From positions 10,706,001 to 10,770,000 of the forward strand of contig NC_135558.1 of the NCBI RefSeq assembly GCF_964340395.1: a DNA stretch of 64,000 nucleotides. Direction: 5' to 3'. Of the stretch, positions 11,157-20,645 are shown one piece after another. The translations under genes were made by a program, and so were the position numbers. Below the pieces are notes generated by a model, which worked only from the letters and a program-made list of their open reading frames with translations, did not search any database and had not been told where the DNA came from. Each line of letters begins with the position of its first letter. Position 1 is the first letter of the stretch. The stretch is from Glandiceps talaboti. Lineage: Eukaryota > Hemichordata > Enteropneusta > Spengelidae.

Positions 11157-11939
11157 TTAAAGATGACGTTTATAAGTTCGTGAACCTGATATAAAAACAG
11201 GATGGTCCTTGAGAATGTTTAGTGCTAATTGATTCAAGTTTTCAACAGGTTCCCAACTATTAAACTCTGATGAATAACCTTCCCATTTAATTAAATACTG
11301 TAGTTTACCATTTTTGTACCTACCACGGATGATTTTTTGAACGTTATAAAACGTTTGATCATTTTCAGCGGTTAATGTATTTGTAATTGCATCAGAACTG
11401 TCATCAGTCTGATTTTGGTGGGTATACCGTTTTTCCCGTCTTAACTCAGCTCTATTGCGGATATTTTTTCTCCACGATTGTCCTCTAGGACTGTTGGTGT
11501 GTTGATTTGAAGTTGTTTCCGAACACGAATAATATTCAGTTTCTGAGTTCATGTGGTAGTCCGTCATAGTTGTTTGTCTTCTATTATTTTTATCAGTGTT
11601 TGATGTGATATTATTGTTGTTAGTGGCAGAGTTGCTATTATCCCTGAGAGGAGCTTCGCTGGCTGTTAATGTAGTTGTATTATTGTTGTCACTTAGGAAT
11701 TGTGGAGGTCTTAAGCGTGCATGCTTTAAACGATTTGCATGGATTAGCTTAGGATATTTCTTATCACCTGTTATGTATTCCAACTTGAAATTTACTGGTG
11801 AAACTTGTTCGATTATTCGAAATGGCCCACGAAAAGGGTGGTGAAATTTAGGTGTTCGACCCAATTTGACTGCTGGGTGATGTAGATATACGACATCACC
11901 CACTTTGAATCTGTGATCATGTGCTTTTTTTTGCATCAA
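11157..11939 (-). CDS. Integrase C-terminal GPY/F module plus chromodomain
   Basis: The frame begins without a convincing start (only a TTG/ATG at the overlap) and is best read as the 3' part of pol. Residues about 10-75 carry the integrase GPY/F module, with F-K-V-G-D-V-V near its start and G-P-F-R-I in the middle. After a 100-residue polar Asn/Thr linker, residues about 203-255 form a chromodomain, Y-x-V-x-x-I-x-x-x-R with Y-L-I-K-W-E-G-Y and N-S-W-E-P. Chromodomains in chromoviruses guide integration to marked chromatin. The frame overlaps the upstream pol frame by 23 nt and is in the +1 phase, so it needs either a frameshift or a length change in the A run at the join. Confidence 0.85.
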   Translation of the reverse strand: MMQKKAHDHRFKVGDVVYLHHPAVKLGRTPKFHHPFRGPFRIIEQVSPVNFKLEYITGDKKYPKLIHANRLKHARLRPPQFLSDNNNTTTLTASEAPLRDNSNSATNNNNITSNTDKNNRRQTTMTDYHMNSETEYYSCSETTSNQHTNSPRGQSWRKNIRNRAELRREKRYTHQNQTDDSSDAITNTLTAENDQTFYNVQKIIRGRYKNGKLQYLIKWEGYSSEFNSWEPVENLNQLALNILKDHPVFISGSRTYKRHL

Positions 11940-14900
11940 AATATGTTTTCATTTTGTTTTGAGCTTTCTGGATATTTTGTTTTGCGAGTGATATTGCAAG
12001 ATTTCTAGCATGAGCTAATTCATCTAAATGATACTGAATATTGCGTGATTTACCCAATCTTGGCAAAATTTCAGCATCAACTGGTAATCGTGGTTCTGTG
12101 CCAAATAGGGCACAGAATGGTGTGATTCCAGTTGCTTCATGTGGGGTTGCCCTATATGCAAATAGAACAGATTGGAGATATGTGTCCCAGTCTGAACTTT
12201 GACAGTTTACATATATGCTAAGCATATTTATTATTGATTTGTTTAAGCATTCCACACTTCCGTTCGTAGTAGGCATATAAGGTGAGCTGCGTTGCTTAAT
12301 AACATCAAAATATCGACATAATTCCGTTACAATTTGAGACATAAAGGAAGAACCTTGGTCTGACAACAATGAATTTGGAAATCCAAATTGACAGAAGATG
12401 TGTTCGAACAATATTCGAGAAACTGTTTCGGCTTTGCAATTTGCTGTTGGGAAAGCCCAACAAAATTTGGTAAGGTATTCTGTGATTACCAAAATATAAC
12501 TATTTCCAGATTTTGTAGTGGGCAACTTTCCCACAAAATCAATTCCTATCTTATCAAATAAACCATTTACTGGTATAGGAAGTAATTTTTGACGATATCG
12601 AATACCTCGTTTCCGTGAGTGACAGAAGACACAGGATGCCACGTAAACTGTCACGTCTTTGATTAAGGTGTCCCAATAATAACGTAATCTGATAGCCTGT
12701 AACGTTCGTGAGGTACCCAAGTGTCCTGCTGTGACGTCATCATGAATCCTCCTTAATATGTATAGTTGTAAGGATTTCGGAATTACTAACTGTCGAATAC
12801 AGTTATGAGCTTTAGCTGACTTACCTGTAGGGGACCAGTAATGATATAATATACCATTCAAAATGGTAAAATTGTCACTGCTTTGTATTATCTTCTGTGC
12901 ATGCTTTGAGTCTGAAGGTAACTCGCCATCATTGGTTAAATAATTAATCATTGGTAATAAGTGTTTGTCCTGACGTTGTAAATTGTAGAGTTTATTAATG
13001 CCAGTATGTGTATTATCAATCTCACTATGATCGGTTAGTGTGTCATTGGAGTCGATTGATTGAGTGGATGCATTACACAGCTGGTCAGTCATGATATCAG
13101 TTTCAGACGAGTCGTATAGATGTCTGATGTCTGTAAGGATATCTTCTTGCGTGTTGAGTTGTAAATTGGCTATCTCTGGAATGTTAGAAATTTCATTCAT
13201 AGTTAGCTGTGACTGATTGTGTGTATAATTTATGTCATCTGAATTAGTATTGTCGGTGTCTGTCGGTGTAATTTCGGAGTTTTGATATTTTTCAGGTGGA
13301 TATTCGCGGCGCGACAAACTGTCCGCATGTGGAATTTTTGCTCCAGGTCTGAAAAGAATGTCGTAATTGTAACCTTGTACTTTGAGTACCCACCTGGCTA
13401 GCCTGCCGCTTGGAGTTTTCATTTTGAATAGGTAGATCAAATTTGCATGATCTGTAATGATTGTGAATTTGTTTCCTCTCAAGTAAATATCACATTGTGT
13501 TAATGCATGTATTACCGCGAGACCTTCACGTTCTGTACAGGTGTAATTTCGTTGTGCTGGATTTAGAGTACGACCACCATAAGAAATGACTCTTTCTATG
13601 CCATCTTGAACTTGGGCTAAAATGAATCCTACACTGTATGCTGACGCGTCCGTATATAATAGAAATTCCTCATTAAAACGTGGGAACGCCAATATTGGTT
13701 TTGATGTCAACGCCTTTTTTAACGTATCAAAAGCCTGTTGACAGTCATTAGTCCATATGAATTTTGCACTCTTTGCAAGCAATTTGTGTAGAGGATTTGC
13801 TATTTTTGAATAGTTATGAATAAATCGTCTGTAATATCCTGCGCAACCTAAGAACGATTGAAGTTGTGATACTTTCGTTGGTACGGGAAATTTTAATATT
13901 GCGTCGACCTTTTTTGGGTCAGTTGAGATGCCATTTTCGTTCAAGATATGACCTAGGAATTTAACTTCCCTTTTTCCAAATATACATTTTCGCGGGCTTA
14001 ATTTCAAATTTGCATTTATTAACCTACCTAGAACAATGTCAAGGTTTTGAAGGTGTTGTCGAAACGTTGTTGCAAATATTAATATATCGTCTATATATGA
14101 TATGCAAATTTTATATTGTAATTGATTTAAAATAAATTCTAAACTGCGTTGAAAGCTACTACTTGAGTTACGTAATCCTTGTGGAAGTGTCTTGAACTCA
14201 AACTTTCCATCATGAGTAACAAATGCCGTCTTATGTGAATCTTTTTCATCAAGGGCAATTTGCCAAAATCCACTAGTCATATCAAGTGTAGAAAAATATT
14301 TGGGACTTTGGGCCCCGATCATTTCTAAACTATCTGAAATATTTGGGAGCGGATGATTGTAAATTATTGTCACCTTATTTAATTCACGATAGTCAATCAC
14401 AAGACGCCATGAGCCTGAAGGTTTTTTGACCAAAAGTACAGGTGCACTAAATGGGGATTTGCTACGTCGAATTATATTTTGTCTTAAAAGGTCATTTGTT
14501 TGTCTCGAAATTTCCTCACGCTTGTCAGGGGATACTCTATAGGGTGCCTTTGGTTTCACTTTGGCATTAGGTTCTAAATCAATAGTATGTTTAATAATAT
14601 CACAATAACCCAAAGTATTTGAATTATCTACGAATGCTCGCCTATTTCTCCATAGTACTTCTTGTAAGTCATTAATTTGGCTATTTGTCAAGTTAGAGCA
14701 TTGCCCAGTGAAGTCAAATAATGAATGAAATTCTTCCCGTTCTAAAGAGGGATTTGTCTGAGAAGGGTGTGTCTTATTATTTAAATATGTGTCCGTCATG
14801 TCAAAGTCATGTAAAGTGGTTCCGTCTGGGAGTGGTCTGAAAGTGCCCAATCGAATATGCCTACCTAATATGGCCTCATTGTTAGATGTGTTGATCAACC

Positions 14901-15519
14901 TGATTGGAACTGAACCCTCATAAGTAGATGCTAATACTCGTGCAACTTGAATGCCTAAGTAATGTAGTGACGTCATGTTGGTAGTGGTTCCTATTAGTCC
15001 ATTCGGAAATGAGCCCCTTAGCTTAGCCGAAATTATGCATTCACACCTAGGGGGTATGACATATTTTTTAGCTGGTCTCAAGACTGCATTGGCATGGATG
15101 AATAATTTCTTGTGTGCAAAATCAATTATTGCTTTGTGCTGCTCTAAAAATTCCATTCCTAAGATCAAATCTCTATCTATGTCCTTAACCAAATGCACTG
15201 GAACATTGATTAGTTGATTTTCAATACGTATTGGAATTTTTACATAGCCTTGAATAGGAATCTGCTGATTGTTTGGTAATTCTATACATTTGTATTTAGG
15301 TCTTTTAATTTTGAACTTTTTTAGCTGTGGAATTTTTTCAAATAGTTTTGTGGAAACTACGTTTATTGTAGCTCCAGAGTCGATCAAAGCCGAAATTGCA
15401 GTATTGAAAATTTTAATAGTGATCAAATTGTTAGATTGTACCTTTAAATCAGCAGATTTTACAGAATTTAATTTGGGCGTGTGAGACATATTAGGCTCTT
15501 TGGATTTGATATTTCTCAC
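11917..15519 (-). CDS. pol: Retrotransposon Pol: protease, RT, RNase H, integrase
   Basis: A 1,200-residue frame. In order: aspartic protease with DSGA (residues 47-50); reverse transcriptase (about 320-500) with LPQG and the catalytic YIDD near residue 474 (about 14098-14087); RNase H with the YTDAS motif (about 620-630) and a downstream Glu in TEREGL; integrase with an HHCC zinc finger (about 935-975), then catalytic D in G-I-D-F-V-G, D in L-S-D-Q-G and E in S-V-E-C-L. The listed start is a GTG; the frame is open up to about 15549 and overlaps the gag end, so Pol is probably made by -1 frameshifting from gag rather than by its own start. It ends at TGA 11917 soon after the integrase core, with the rest in the next frame. 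Confidence 0.95.
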   Translation of the reverse strand: MRNIKSKEPNMSHTPKLNSVKSADLKVQSNNLITIKIFNTAISALIDSGATINVVSTKLFEKIPQLKKFKIKRPKYKCIELPNNQQIPIQGYVKIPIRIENQLINVPVHLVKDIDRDLILGMEFLEQHKAIIDFAHKKLFIHANAVLRPAKKYVIPPRCECIISAKLRGSFPNGLIGTTTNMTSLHYLGIQVARVLASTYEGSVPIRLINTSNNEAILGRHIRLGTFRPLPDGTTLHDFDMTDTYLNNKTHPSQTNPSLEREEFHSLFDFTGQCSNLTNSQINDLQEVLWRNRRAFVDNSNTLGYCDIIKHTIDLEPNAKVKPKAPYRVSPDKREEISRQTNDLLRQNIIRRSKSPFSAPVLLVKKPSGSWRLVIDYRELNKVTIIYNHPLPNISDSLEMIGAQSPKYFSTLDMTSGFWQIALDEKDSHKTAFVTHDGKFEFKTLPQGLRNSSSSFQRSLEFILNQLQYKICISYIDDILIFATTFRQHLQNLDIVLGRLINANLKLSPRKCIFGKREVKFLGHILNENGISTDPKKVDAILKFPVPTKVSQLQSFLGCAGYYRRFIHNYSKIANPLHKLLAKSAKFIWTNDCQQAFDTLKKALTSKPILAFPRFNEEFLLYTDASAYSVGFILAQVQDGIERVISYGGRTLNPAQRNYTCTEREGLAVIHALTQCDIYLRGNKFTIITDHANLIYLFKMKTPSGRLARWVLKVQGYNYDILFRPGAKIPHADSLSRREYPPEKYQNSEITPTDTDNTNSDDINYTHNQSQLTMNEISNIPEIANLQLNTQEDILTDIRHLYDSSETDIMTDQLCNASTQSIDSNDTLTDHSEIDNTHTGINKLYNLQRQDKHLLPMINYLTNDGELPSDSKHAQKIIQSSDNFTILNGILYHYWSPTGKSAKAHNCIRQLVIPKSLQLYILRRIHDDVTAGHLGTSRTLQAIRLRYYWDTLIKDVTVYVASCVFCHSRKRGIRYRQKLLPIPVNGLFDKIGIDFVGKLPTTKSGNSYILVITEYLTKFCWAFPTANCKAETVSRILFEHIFCQFGFPNSLLSDQGSSFMSQIVTELCRYFDVIKQRSSPYMPTTNGSVECLNKSIINMLSIYVNCQSSDWDTYLQSVLFAYRATPHEATGITPFCALFGTEPRLPVDAEILPRLGKSRNIQYHLDELAHARNLAISLAKQNIQKAQNKMKTYFDAKKST
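11925..11932 (-). other. A8 run at the pol / chromodomain phase change
   Basis: The minus strand has eight A in a row where the pol frame must give way to the frame with the GPY/F module. A one-base difference in this run accounts for the whole phase change. It may be a recent indel, a sequencing error, or a +1 recoding site; the stop of the pol frame follows four codons later. Confidence 0.75.
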
Positions 15520-15524
15520 ACTCC

Positions 15525-16766
15525 TTAATCGTTTTTTGAATAAAAACGACTATAGGTAGGTCTTGGACAATTTCTAGCTATGTGACCTATTTGACCACAT
15601 GAATAACAACCTCTGTTATTTCTTTCTGGGCAGGATGGGGCCATATGACCTGAACGATTACAATTTCTACATATTTGTCTGCCAGACATAATTTCTCTTC
15701 CGCCATATCTTGGGCGATTTTTATCAAAATTATTTTGACGGTCATACATAGGCCTGTTTGTATTGAAATTTGGCCGGCCTACTGCAAAATAATTGCCCTG
15801 ATTTTGACGAAATTGAAGATTTCTTTGTGTCTGAGGGTAATATCCCGCCCGATTGTCAGAAAATGTTTGAGACTGTACCTGTTGTTGCAATTCTTCATTT
15901 CGACGAGTGAGCAATTCATTTTTTTGTCGTAATTGTGTAGTGAGCTCCACCATGTCGTCATGCAATTCTTGATCAATCCTGTTCTTGGGCAACTTCAATG
16001 TTGTGTTTCTGGATGTCAGCTGGCTGTCGTGGTTTGGTAGTTGAGATATGATTTCTGCTGTCTTGGCCGCTGAAAACGCATTTTCAAAGTCATTTGGTTC
16101 CCGGGATAAAGTTGCTATCTTGATTTCATGACGCAAACCCTGTAAAAATAAACTTAAAATTTCTGGGGCCGTGCGCATTGCTTTAGCACATTTTTCCCGT
16201 AATCGGCTGGAATAGTCATCCACAGATTCATTTTGTCGTTGTTTTATCAAACTTAATTGCTGATCAATGAGCCATCTTGGTTGAATACGATGAAATCTTG
16301 CAATAAATAAAGGCCGCAATTCATTCCAATTTTGTGCCTGATTTTCGTCCAAGTCTACATACCATCTTTCAGCAACATCTCTTATCAATAATATAAAGTA
16401 TTGAACTTTTTGATCGTCATTTAAGTTCTTTAATACAGCAAATGCATCAAATTTATTCAACCATCGTTCTGGTGATTCATCTTCTTTGCCATAATAGTAA
16501 GGCGGTTTCTCATCACTTATCTGGACTCTTCCTATTCTGTTATTCACATCTTGTATTAGATTTTGAATGTTATGAATAGGGTCAGCTTGATTATTTTGTT
16601 CCAAATTTTGTGCAATTGGAATATTTGGTTGTAGGTTGTGATCAATTGGTACAATTGGTATTATGTCTTGATCAATCTGTAAATTGTTCTCCAAGTTTGC
16701 CATTTGTGCAAGAGGAATTTGTGGTATGTCTGGCTGTCTCAGTATACGGCCCGATCGTAGTAGCAT
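15525..16766 (-). CDS. gag: Retrotransposon Gag with two zinc knuckles
   Basis: A 413-residue frame from ATG 16766 to TAA 15527-15525. The middle (about residues 85-235) is a capsid-like helical region of the Ty3/gypsy gag type (retrotransposon gag family), with W-x-x-L-R-P and a later Q-x-E-S-V-D-D-Y. The Gln/Asn- and Arg-rich nucleocapsid part ends in two CX2CX4HX4C knuckles: CRNCNRSGHMAPSC and CYSCGQIGHIARNC. It forms the particle and binds the genomic RNA. A slippery heptamer sits just before the stop. Confidence 0.95.
   Translation of the reverse strand: MLLRSGRILRQPDIPQIPLAQMANLENNLQIDQDIIPIVPIDHNLQPNIPIAQNLEQNNQADPIHNIQNLIQDVNNRIGRVQISDEKPPYYYGKEDESPERWLNKFDAFAVLKNLNDDQKVQYFILLIRDVAERWYVDLDENQAQNWNELRPLFIARFHRIQPRWLIDQQLSLIKQRQNESVDDYSSRLREKCAKAMRTAPEILSLFLQGLRHEIKIATLSREPNDFENAFSAAKTAEIISQLPNHDSQLTSRNTTLKLPKNRIDQELHDDMVELTTQLRQKNELLTRRNEELQQQVQSQTFSDNRAGYYPQTQRNLQFRQNQGNYFAVGRPNFNTNRPMYDRQNNFDKNRPRYGGREIMSGRQICRNCNRSGHMAPSCPERNNRGCYSCGQIGHIARNCPRPTYSRFYSKND
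15531..15537 (-). promoter_or_regulatory. -1 frameshift slippery site A AAA AAC
   Basis: The minus strand reads TC[A AAA AAC] GAT TAA in gag phase, so the canonical X XXY YYZ heptamer lies two codons before the gag stop. The pol frame is exactly -1 and open through this point (from about 15549). I did not resolve a downstream pseudoknot. Confidence 0.8.
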
Positions 16767-16811
16767 ATAATGTCTTATAAAGTACTTACGTTTTGCGATT
16801 GTACTTTTTTA

Positions 16812-16817
16812 CCTGTT
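16812..16817 (-). other. Possible splice donor in the leader
   Basis: The minus strand reads AACAG|GTAAAA, with GT at 16812-16811, upstream of the gag ATG. A leader donor is what spliced env or accessory messages of errantivirus-like elements use. Acceptors are not identified. Confidence 0.4.
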
Positions 16818-16840
16818 GATTCTTTGAATAGCACTGTCCA

Positions 16841-16857
16841 GCCCGGATTTTACACCA
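16841..16857 (-). other. Primer-binding site
   Basis: One base inside the 5' LTR the minus strand reads TGGTGTAAAATCCGGGC. It starts with TGG as expected for pairing to a tRNA CCA end. I could not match it to a specific tRNA. Confidence 0.65.
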
Positions 16858-16858
16858 G

Positions 16859-17572
16859 TGTTACAACGCTGAATTTGGTAGCTGCAACGTTGACCCGTAT
16901 TCAGCGGTAAACTTTGGACTCGCCCGGATAGCAATCTGAGAGGTACCGATTTCACGAAACAGTGCTCTGTAAAAAGAAGAAACTCACAAGGACACAAATA
17001 TTACTTTTGTGTTGAATGACTTATACGATTTGCAGCATAGGGAGCTATTCGCCTCAGTTCCAGTCAATTACAGTTAATTGTCAAAGTTCTTTCAAGTAAT
17101 TTCAGCTCAGCTCACAATTTCTCAAGAACCCGCTGGTATCGCTCTTCACTTCAGTCGCCAACTGACTTAGTCTCCGGAATAGCGAATTCCACAGCTACTT
17201 CAAACGCATACGTCATCAACATTTTTATTTAAAACATCGTTCATTCCGTATTACAAATATGGTTAACAAACAAATTGTTTACAACAAAAGATTCTCTCTT
17301 AACCTTATTTAGTAAATGTTTATTAATATAATTAATTCAATTCAGCAATAGCCAGTTTATTGACCCGTGCTAAATAATTCTAGCTAGACAGCTGTTGATT
17401 CAATTGGGACACAATTTATCACTCTAAGATGACATGTGACCTCTACTCATTAGGATAGAATAACATTACTTGACCCGGCTCTGTCTCATTAATCAATGTG
17501 ACCTTATCACTTGTGTCTTTTGTCAACAGAGGAATTATCAAATCTTAAATGTTTATTTTGTGACTCGTAACA
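16859..17572 (-). repeat. 5' LTR (right), 714 bp
   Basis: Same length and, by eye, same sequence as 5147-5860. Ends are TGTTAC...GTAACA on plus. It carries the promoter of the element and reads away from the host start codon into gag. Host transcripts starting upstream of 18111 would run into it in the same sense and may end at its poly(A) signal. Confidence 0.95.
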
Positions 17573-17576
17573 CTAG
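17573..17576. repeat. Target-site duplication (right copy), CTAG
   Basis: This copy matches 5143-5146. It belongs to the host codons for A-S in the PLPP6-like exon. Confidence 0.85.
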
Positions 17577-19283
17577 CACATACACTCAAAGCCTCTGTTA
17601 GTTCCGAGTCTATTTGAACCATTCTGTCCCAACAGTTTCCACTACTGTCGGTCTCTTCGCCAGTCATCACACCGATATCGACGTTCGTTTTTCTTGTTCT
17701 TTGTAAGTTTGCTGGAATATGAAAAGTACTTTCGTTTTCTTCAGCTGCCTTCAAGTTGCATCTCAGAGTCTGTCTGTTTATGAATTTGTTGACAGGTTTC
17801 TCTGAGGAGGTGTTTCTTTTTCCTTTCGATTTAACTCTAAAGGTTGACGACTCTTCAGTCGTGTTACCCCTCTTAAAGCTACCAAAGTCATTAACATGCT
17901 CATCTTTTGAACCAGATAACGACTTTTTAGGTTTCATGCCCATTTCGCTGGTAAAAACAGAGCGACTAGTACGAGAAACCAAACTTGATGAAGTTGAACG
18001 GACACCGGTTGCTATCAACCTGGTAGACTGGTCCGCTTCGAGTGTAAAGCATCGCTGACTGACAAAAGTTGCTCCCAGTCTGCTGTCTAATAATAGTGAA
18101 GTAAACACCATCGTTGATTATTTGTGTTTGAATATGTAAATCCAGCGAGTGCGTTACAAACTAATTCGATACCGACGATAGTACCAACCAGACATCTTTC
18201 ATCAAAGAAATAATACTGACAATGGAACATACGTACCCTATTCTGGAGTCCAGGCGCACTGCCTATACTGTTCGACAAAAACCGTCTGAAATATCGATAA
18301 TTCTGCTTTTTTACTTCTATATTACTGGAACTTAATAATATCTACAATGTTCGTTTTCTTACAAGAATCTGATCATCTCTAAAAAATTTGAAAATTTGAC
18401 ATTACATATAACTACCAAAAGGACCACCCGAATCACAAGACGATAAAATGTCATCAAATCTCACTGTTACGAGCATATAGTGTTGCAAACGTCTTATATC
18501 ATTTTCAGACAAATTACGCGTGCTGAGGTCAATGGATTGAGACCACACGAGAAGTTGGGTCATGTTGTCATGAGTGTCGCAATGAAGTGATAAATTATGG
18601 TATATATATTACCAGTGCCTATATTTGATGCGAGTTTTATTTTTTAAAACTGTTTTCTGAATCTAATTAACTGTATTTTTATAAACATTTTCCTAATTAG
18701 GCAAAGGAAAATGATTGTTGTTCAAACGGATTGATTACGAACCATATTTATGATGGAATGAAGCTTATTAGAATTTGAATACATTTGGAATGTACATGCG
18801 CACTGGCAGACAATTCTATTTTGGTCAGATAGATTTTGGACAGACTTTGAAAAGCTGACTGTTTGACTCGTCATCAACTCGTAGTGACAAGGCACCTCAT
18901 GTCAGTCATATTTCCCTCGGGTGAATGAAGAAAATACTGGGGAATAACATATATAATTTGACAAAACAAATCAACAATCACTGGACAGATTTAGTGAAAC
19001 ATTTTTTAATTATTTTTATCCTCTGAAAAGTGACAAATTGCTAAAACATGGCATAAGAATATATTCAGCATACTTAGAAACACAACCAAATACCAAACAT
19101 TACACACACATATACTATTTTAGTTAACATAATTCTATGTCCACACCAGACTTGCCAGTAATGTGTTTTCTTAGTATGGGGTCAACTTGAACAAAAAATA
19201 TATCACCGAAACTGACATTGGATGGAAAAAAACAAAACAGAGACAATATATTTGCCTGAGTAAGAAAGTGAGGTTTTGTCTAG

Positions 19284-19630
19284 TTAAAGGGGCCGTATGG
19301 ATGAGAATTGGGTATCTATTTTAGATTTTTAATTTATAAAACAATTTGGCTTACCACTTGAAATATCGATGTGAAACAAGATATGTCAAGTCCTTGTTTG
19401 TAACTCAATACATTGCAAATGATTAATATATGTCTAAAATGTTTGTTATTGTTCGTACAATAACAAACATTTGACACATTTTTTTTTAGCATTTCTTAAT
19501 TTATTAAACTACAAACACAGACTTGACATATCTTCTTTGACATTGATTGATCAAATAGGAAGTCATGATGAAATTGTTTTATAAATTAAAATCCAAAATA
19601 AATACCAAACTCGCATCCATATGGCCACAT
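19284..19630. mobile_element. Hairpin MITE family 1, copy 2
   Basis: The left end is GGGGCCGTATGGATGAGAATTG, the right end CATCCATATGGCCAC. The centre has GTTCGTACAATAACAAAC. Its arms match those at 3749-4098. Confidence 0.75.
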
Positions 19631-20487
19631 CATATATGCAAATGATCTGTTATGGCTTTCAGACCATGTGACCTGACCTAACCAATGAAATGCTTGAAGA
19701 AAATGGTGTACTAGGTAAACATTTGCTTGCAAAGATTTGAATCATGTCCTGTATTTATGTATTCTCATCGAAAAATTTTAGTAAGAAAATAAAATTTTCA
19801 TCCAGAATATATTACAGAACAAATGGCAAGTGTCCCTTCTCAACCTAGGATTGATAGTTTGATATTATAAAACCAGTAAGAGTCCTTAGGAATCATATTG
19901 TTATTTTAGTTCCAATATGACTGAAACCGAAGTAGTTCTAACAAAGAATTAAACATTACAGGAAAATTCTGGTAAGGTTAAACTACATTTAGTAGAACAA
20001 GTGTACAACATTTACTTGTAAATATACAAAATACCAGTAGCTCAACAGAAGGCTATCAGTGCAAATGGGCAATAAAAATGGAATATTGACTAATCCGTGC
20101 ATTCCCTTGACAGCAAATCTGTGGACATTCTTGTTTCTAATAGTCTGTGTAAATGAAGTATTTGAAAGCAAATCTGAAACATGTGACAAGACAGTTATAG
20201 AGACAAAACTTCCATATTGTAAGATTTTCTTGCATGTAGAGTTGATAGTTCGACAGACTTTGTCGGACAGATATTGAACGAATCAAATACATGTATGGAT
20301 GAATTATGGCAGTATTCGACATAATGAAACAAAAACATGATAGCTCTGTCTAGAAAGTGAGGTTTTAATAAACCTTTTGGTATTCAAAAACAGCCTTTTT
20401 TAATGGAGGTTGTGTAAAAAAATAAACTGCATATCTGTAATATTAGGTGTGTATCACCTCACATTGTAGAATGTATTCAATTTTACG

Positions 20488-20645
20488 TTGTTTTGTCTGC
20501 AATTTCTGTTGTATTGTTGTCTCTTAATCTTAGGTTGTGTCTAGCTGTTAATGTTTTGTCTACAATTTCAGGTTGGTTTGTCTACAATTTCTGAAATTTC
20601 AGGTTGTTTTGTCTAGAAGTTCAGGTTGTTTTGTCTACAATTTCT
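20488..20645 (+). repeat. Degenerate tandem repeat, unit about 24 bp
   Basis: Five or more imperfect copies of TTTTGTCTACAATTTC followed by AGGTTG. No coding sense. Confidence 0.6.

Larger units (their letters stand above)
5147..17572 (-). mobile_element. Ty3/gypsy env-bearing LTR retrotransposon, complete, young
   Basis: A 12,426-bp element on the minus strand. Order in its own sense: 5' LTR (17572-16859), primer-binding site, gag, pol, GPY/F plus chromodomain frame, accessory ORF, env-like ORF, polypurine tract, 3' LTR (5860-5147). The RT, RNase H, integrase order and the chromodomain place it in Metaviridae. The LTRs are of equal length and I find no mismatch between them by eye; all long frames are open apart from one single-base phase change at the pol/chromodomain join. 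It lies in the same orientation as the gene it interrupts. Its size is at the large end for gypsy elements because of the accessory ORF, the env ORF and about 0.9 kb of 3' non-coding sequence. Confidence 0.95.
4994..18111 (-). pseudogene. PLPP6: PLPP6-like exon 1 interrupted by an LTR retrotransposon
   Basis: The first coding exon runs from an ATG at 18111 to 17573 and resumes at 5142 (beyond the duplicated CTAG) to the donor at 4994. Without the element and one CTAG copy the frame closes exactly, and with exon 2 gives 1,068 nt, or 355 codons plus stop, a size expected for PLPP6 with a longer N-terminus. The part left of the element has the conserved stretch RPFMKVLEMMGHG typical of PLPP6/7; the part right of it is a Ser/Thr-rich basic N-terminal tail. 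As it stands, translation from the ATG runs about 179 host codons, then 9 LTR codons to a stop at 17545, losing every membrane segment and catalytic motif. The break affects this allele or assembly; the empty-site allele would be functional. Confidence 0.85.

Noticed and set aside
16841-16857. Naming the primer tRNA
   Set aside because: The acceptor-stem complement does not match any tRNA I can recall reliably, so only the site is reported.
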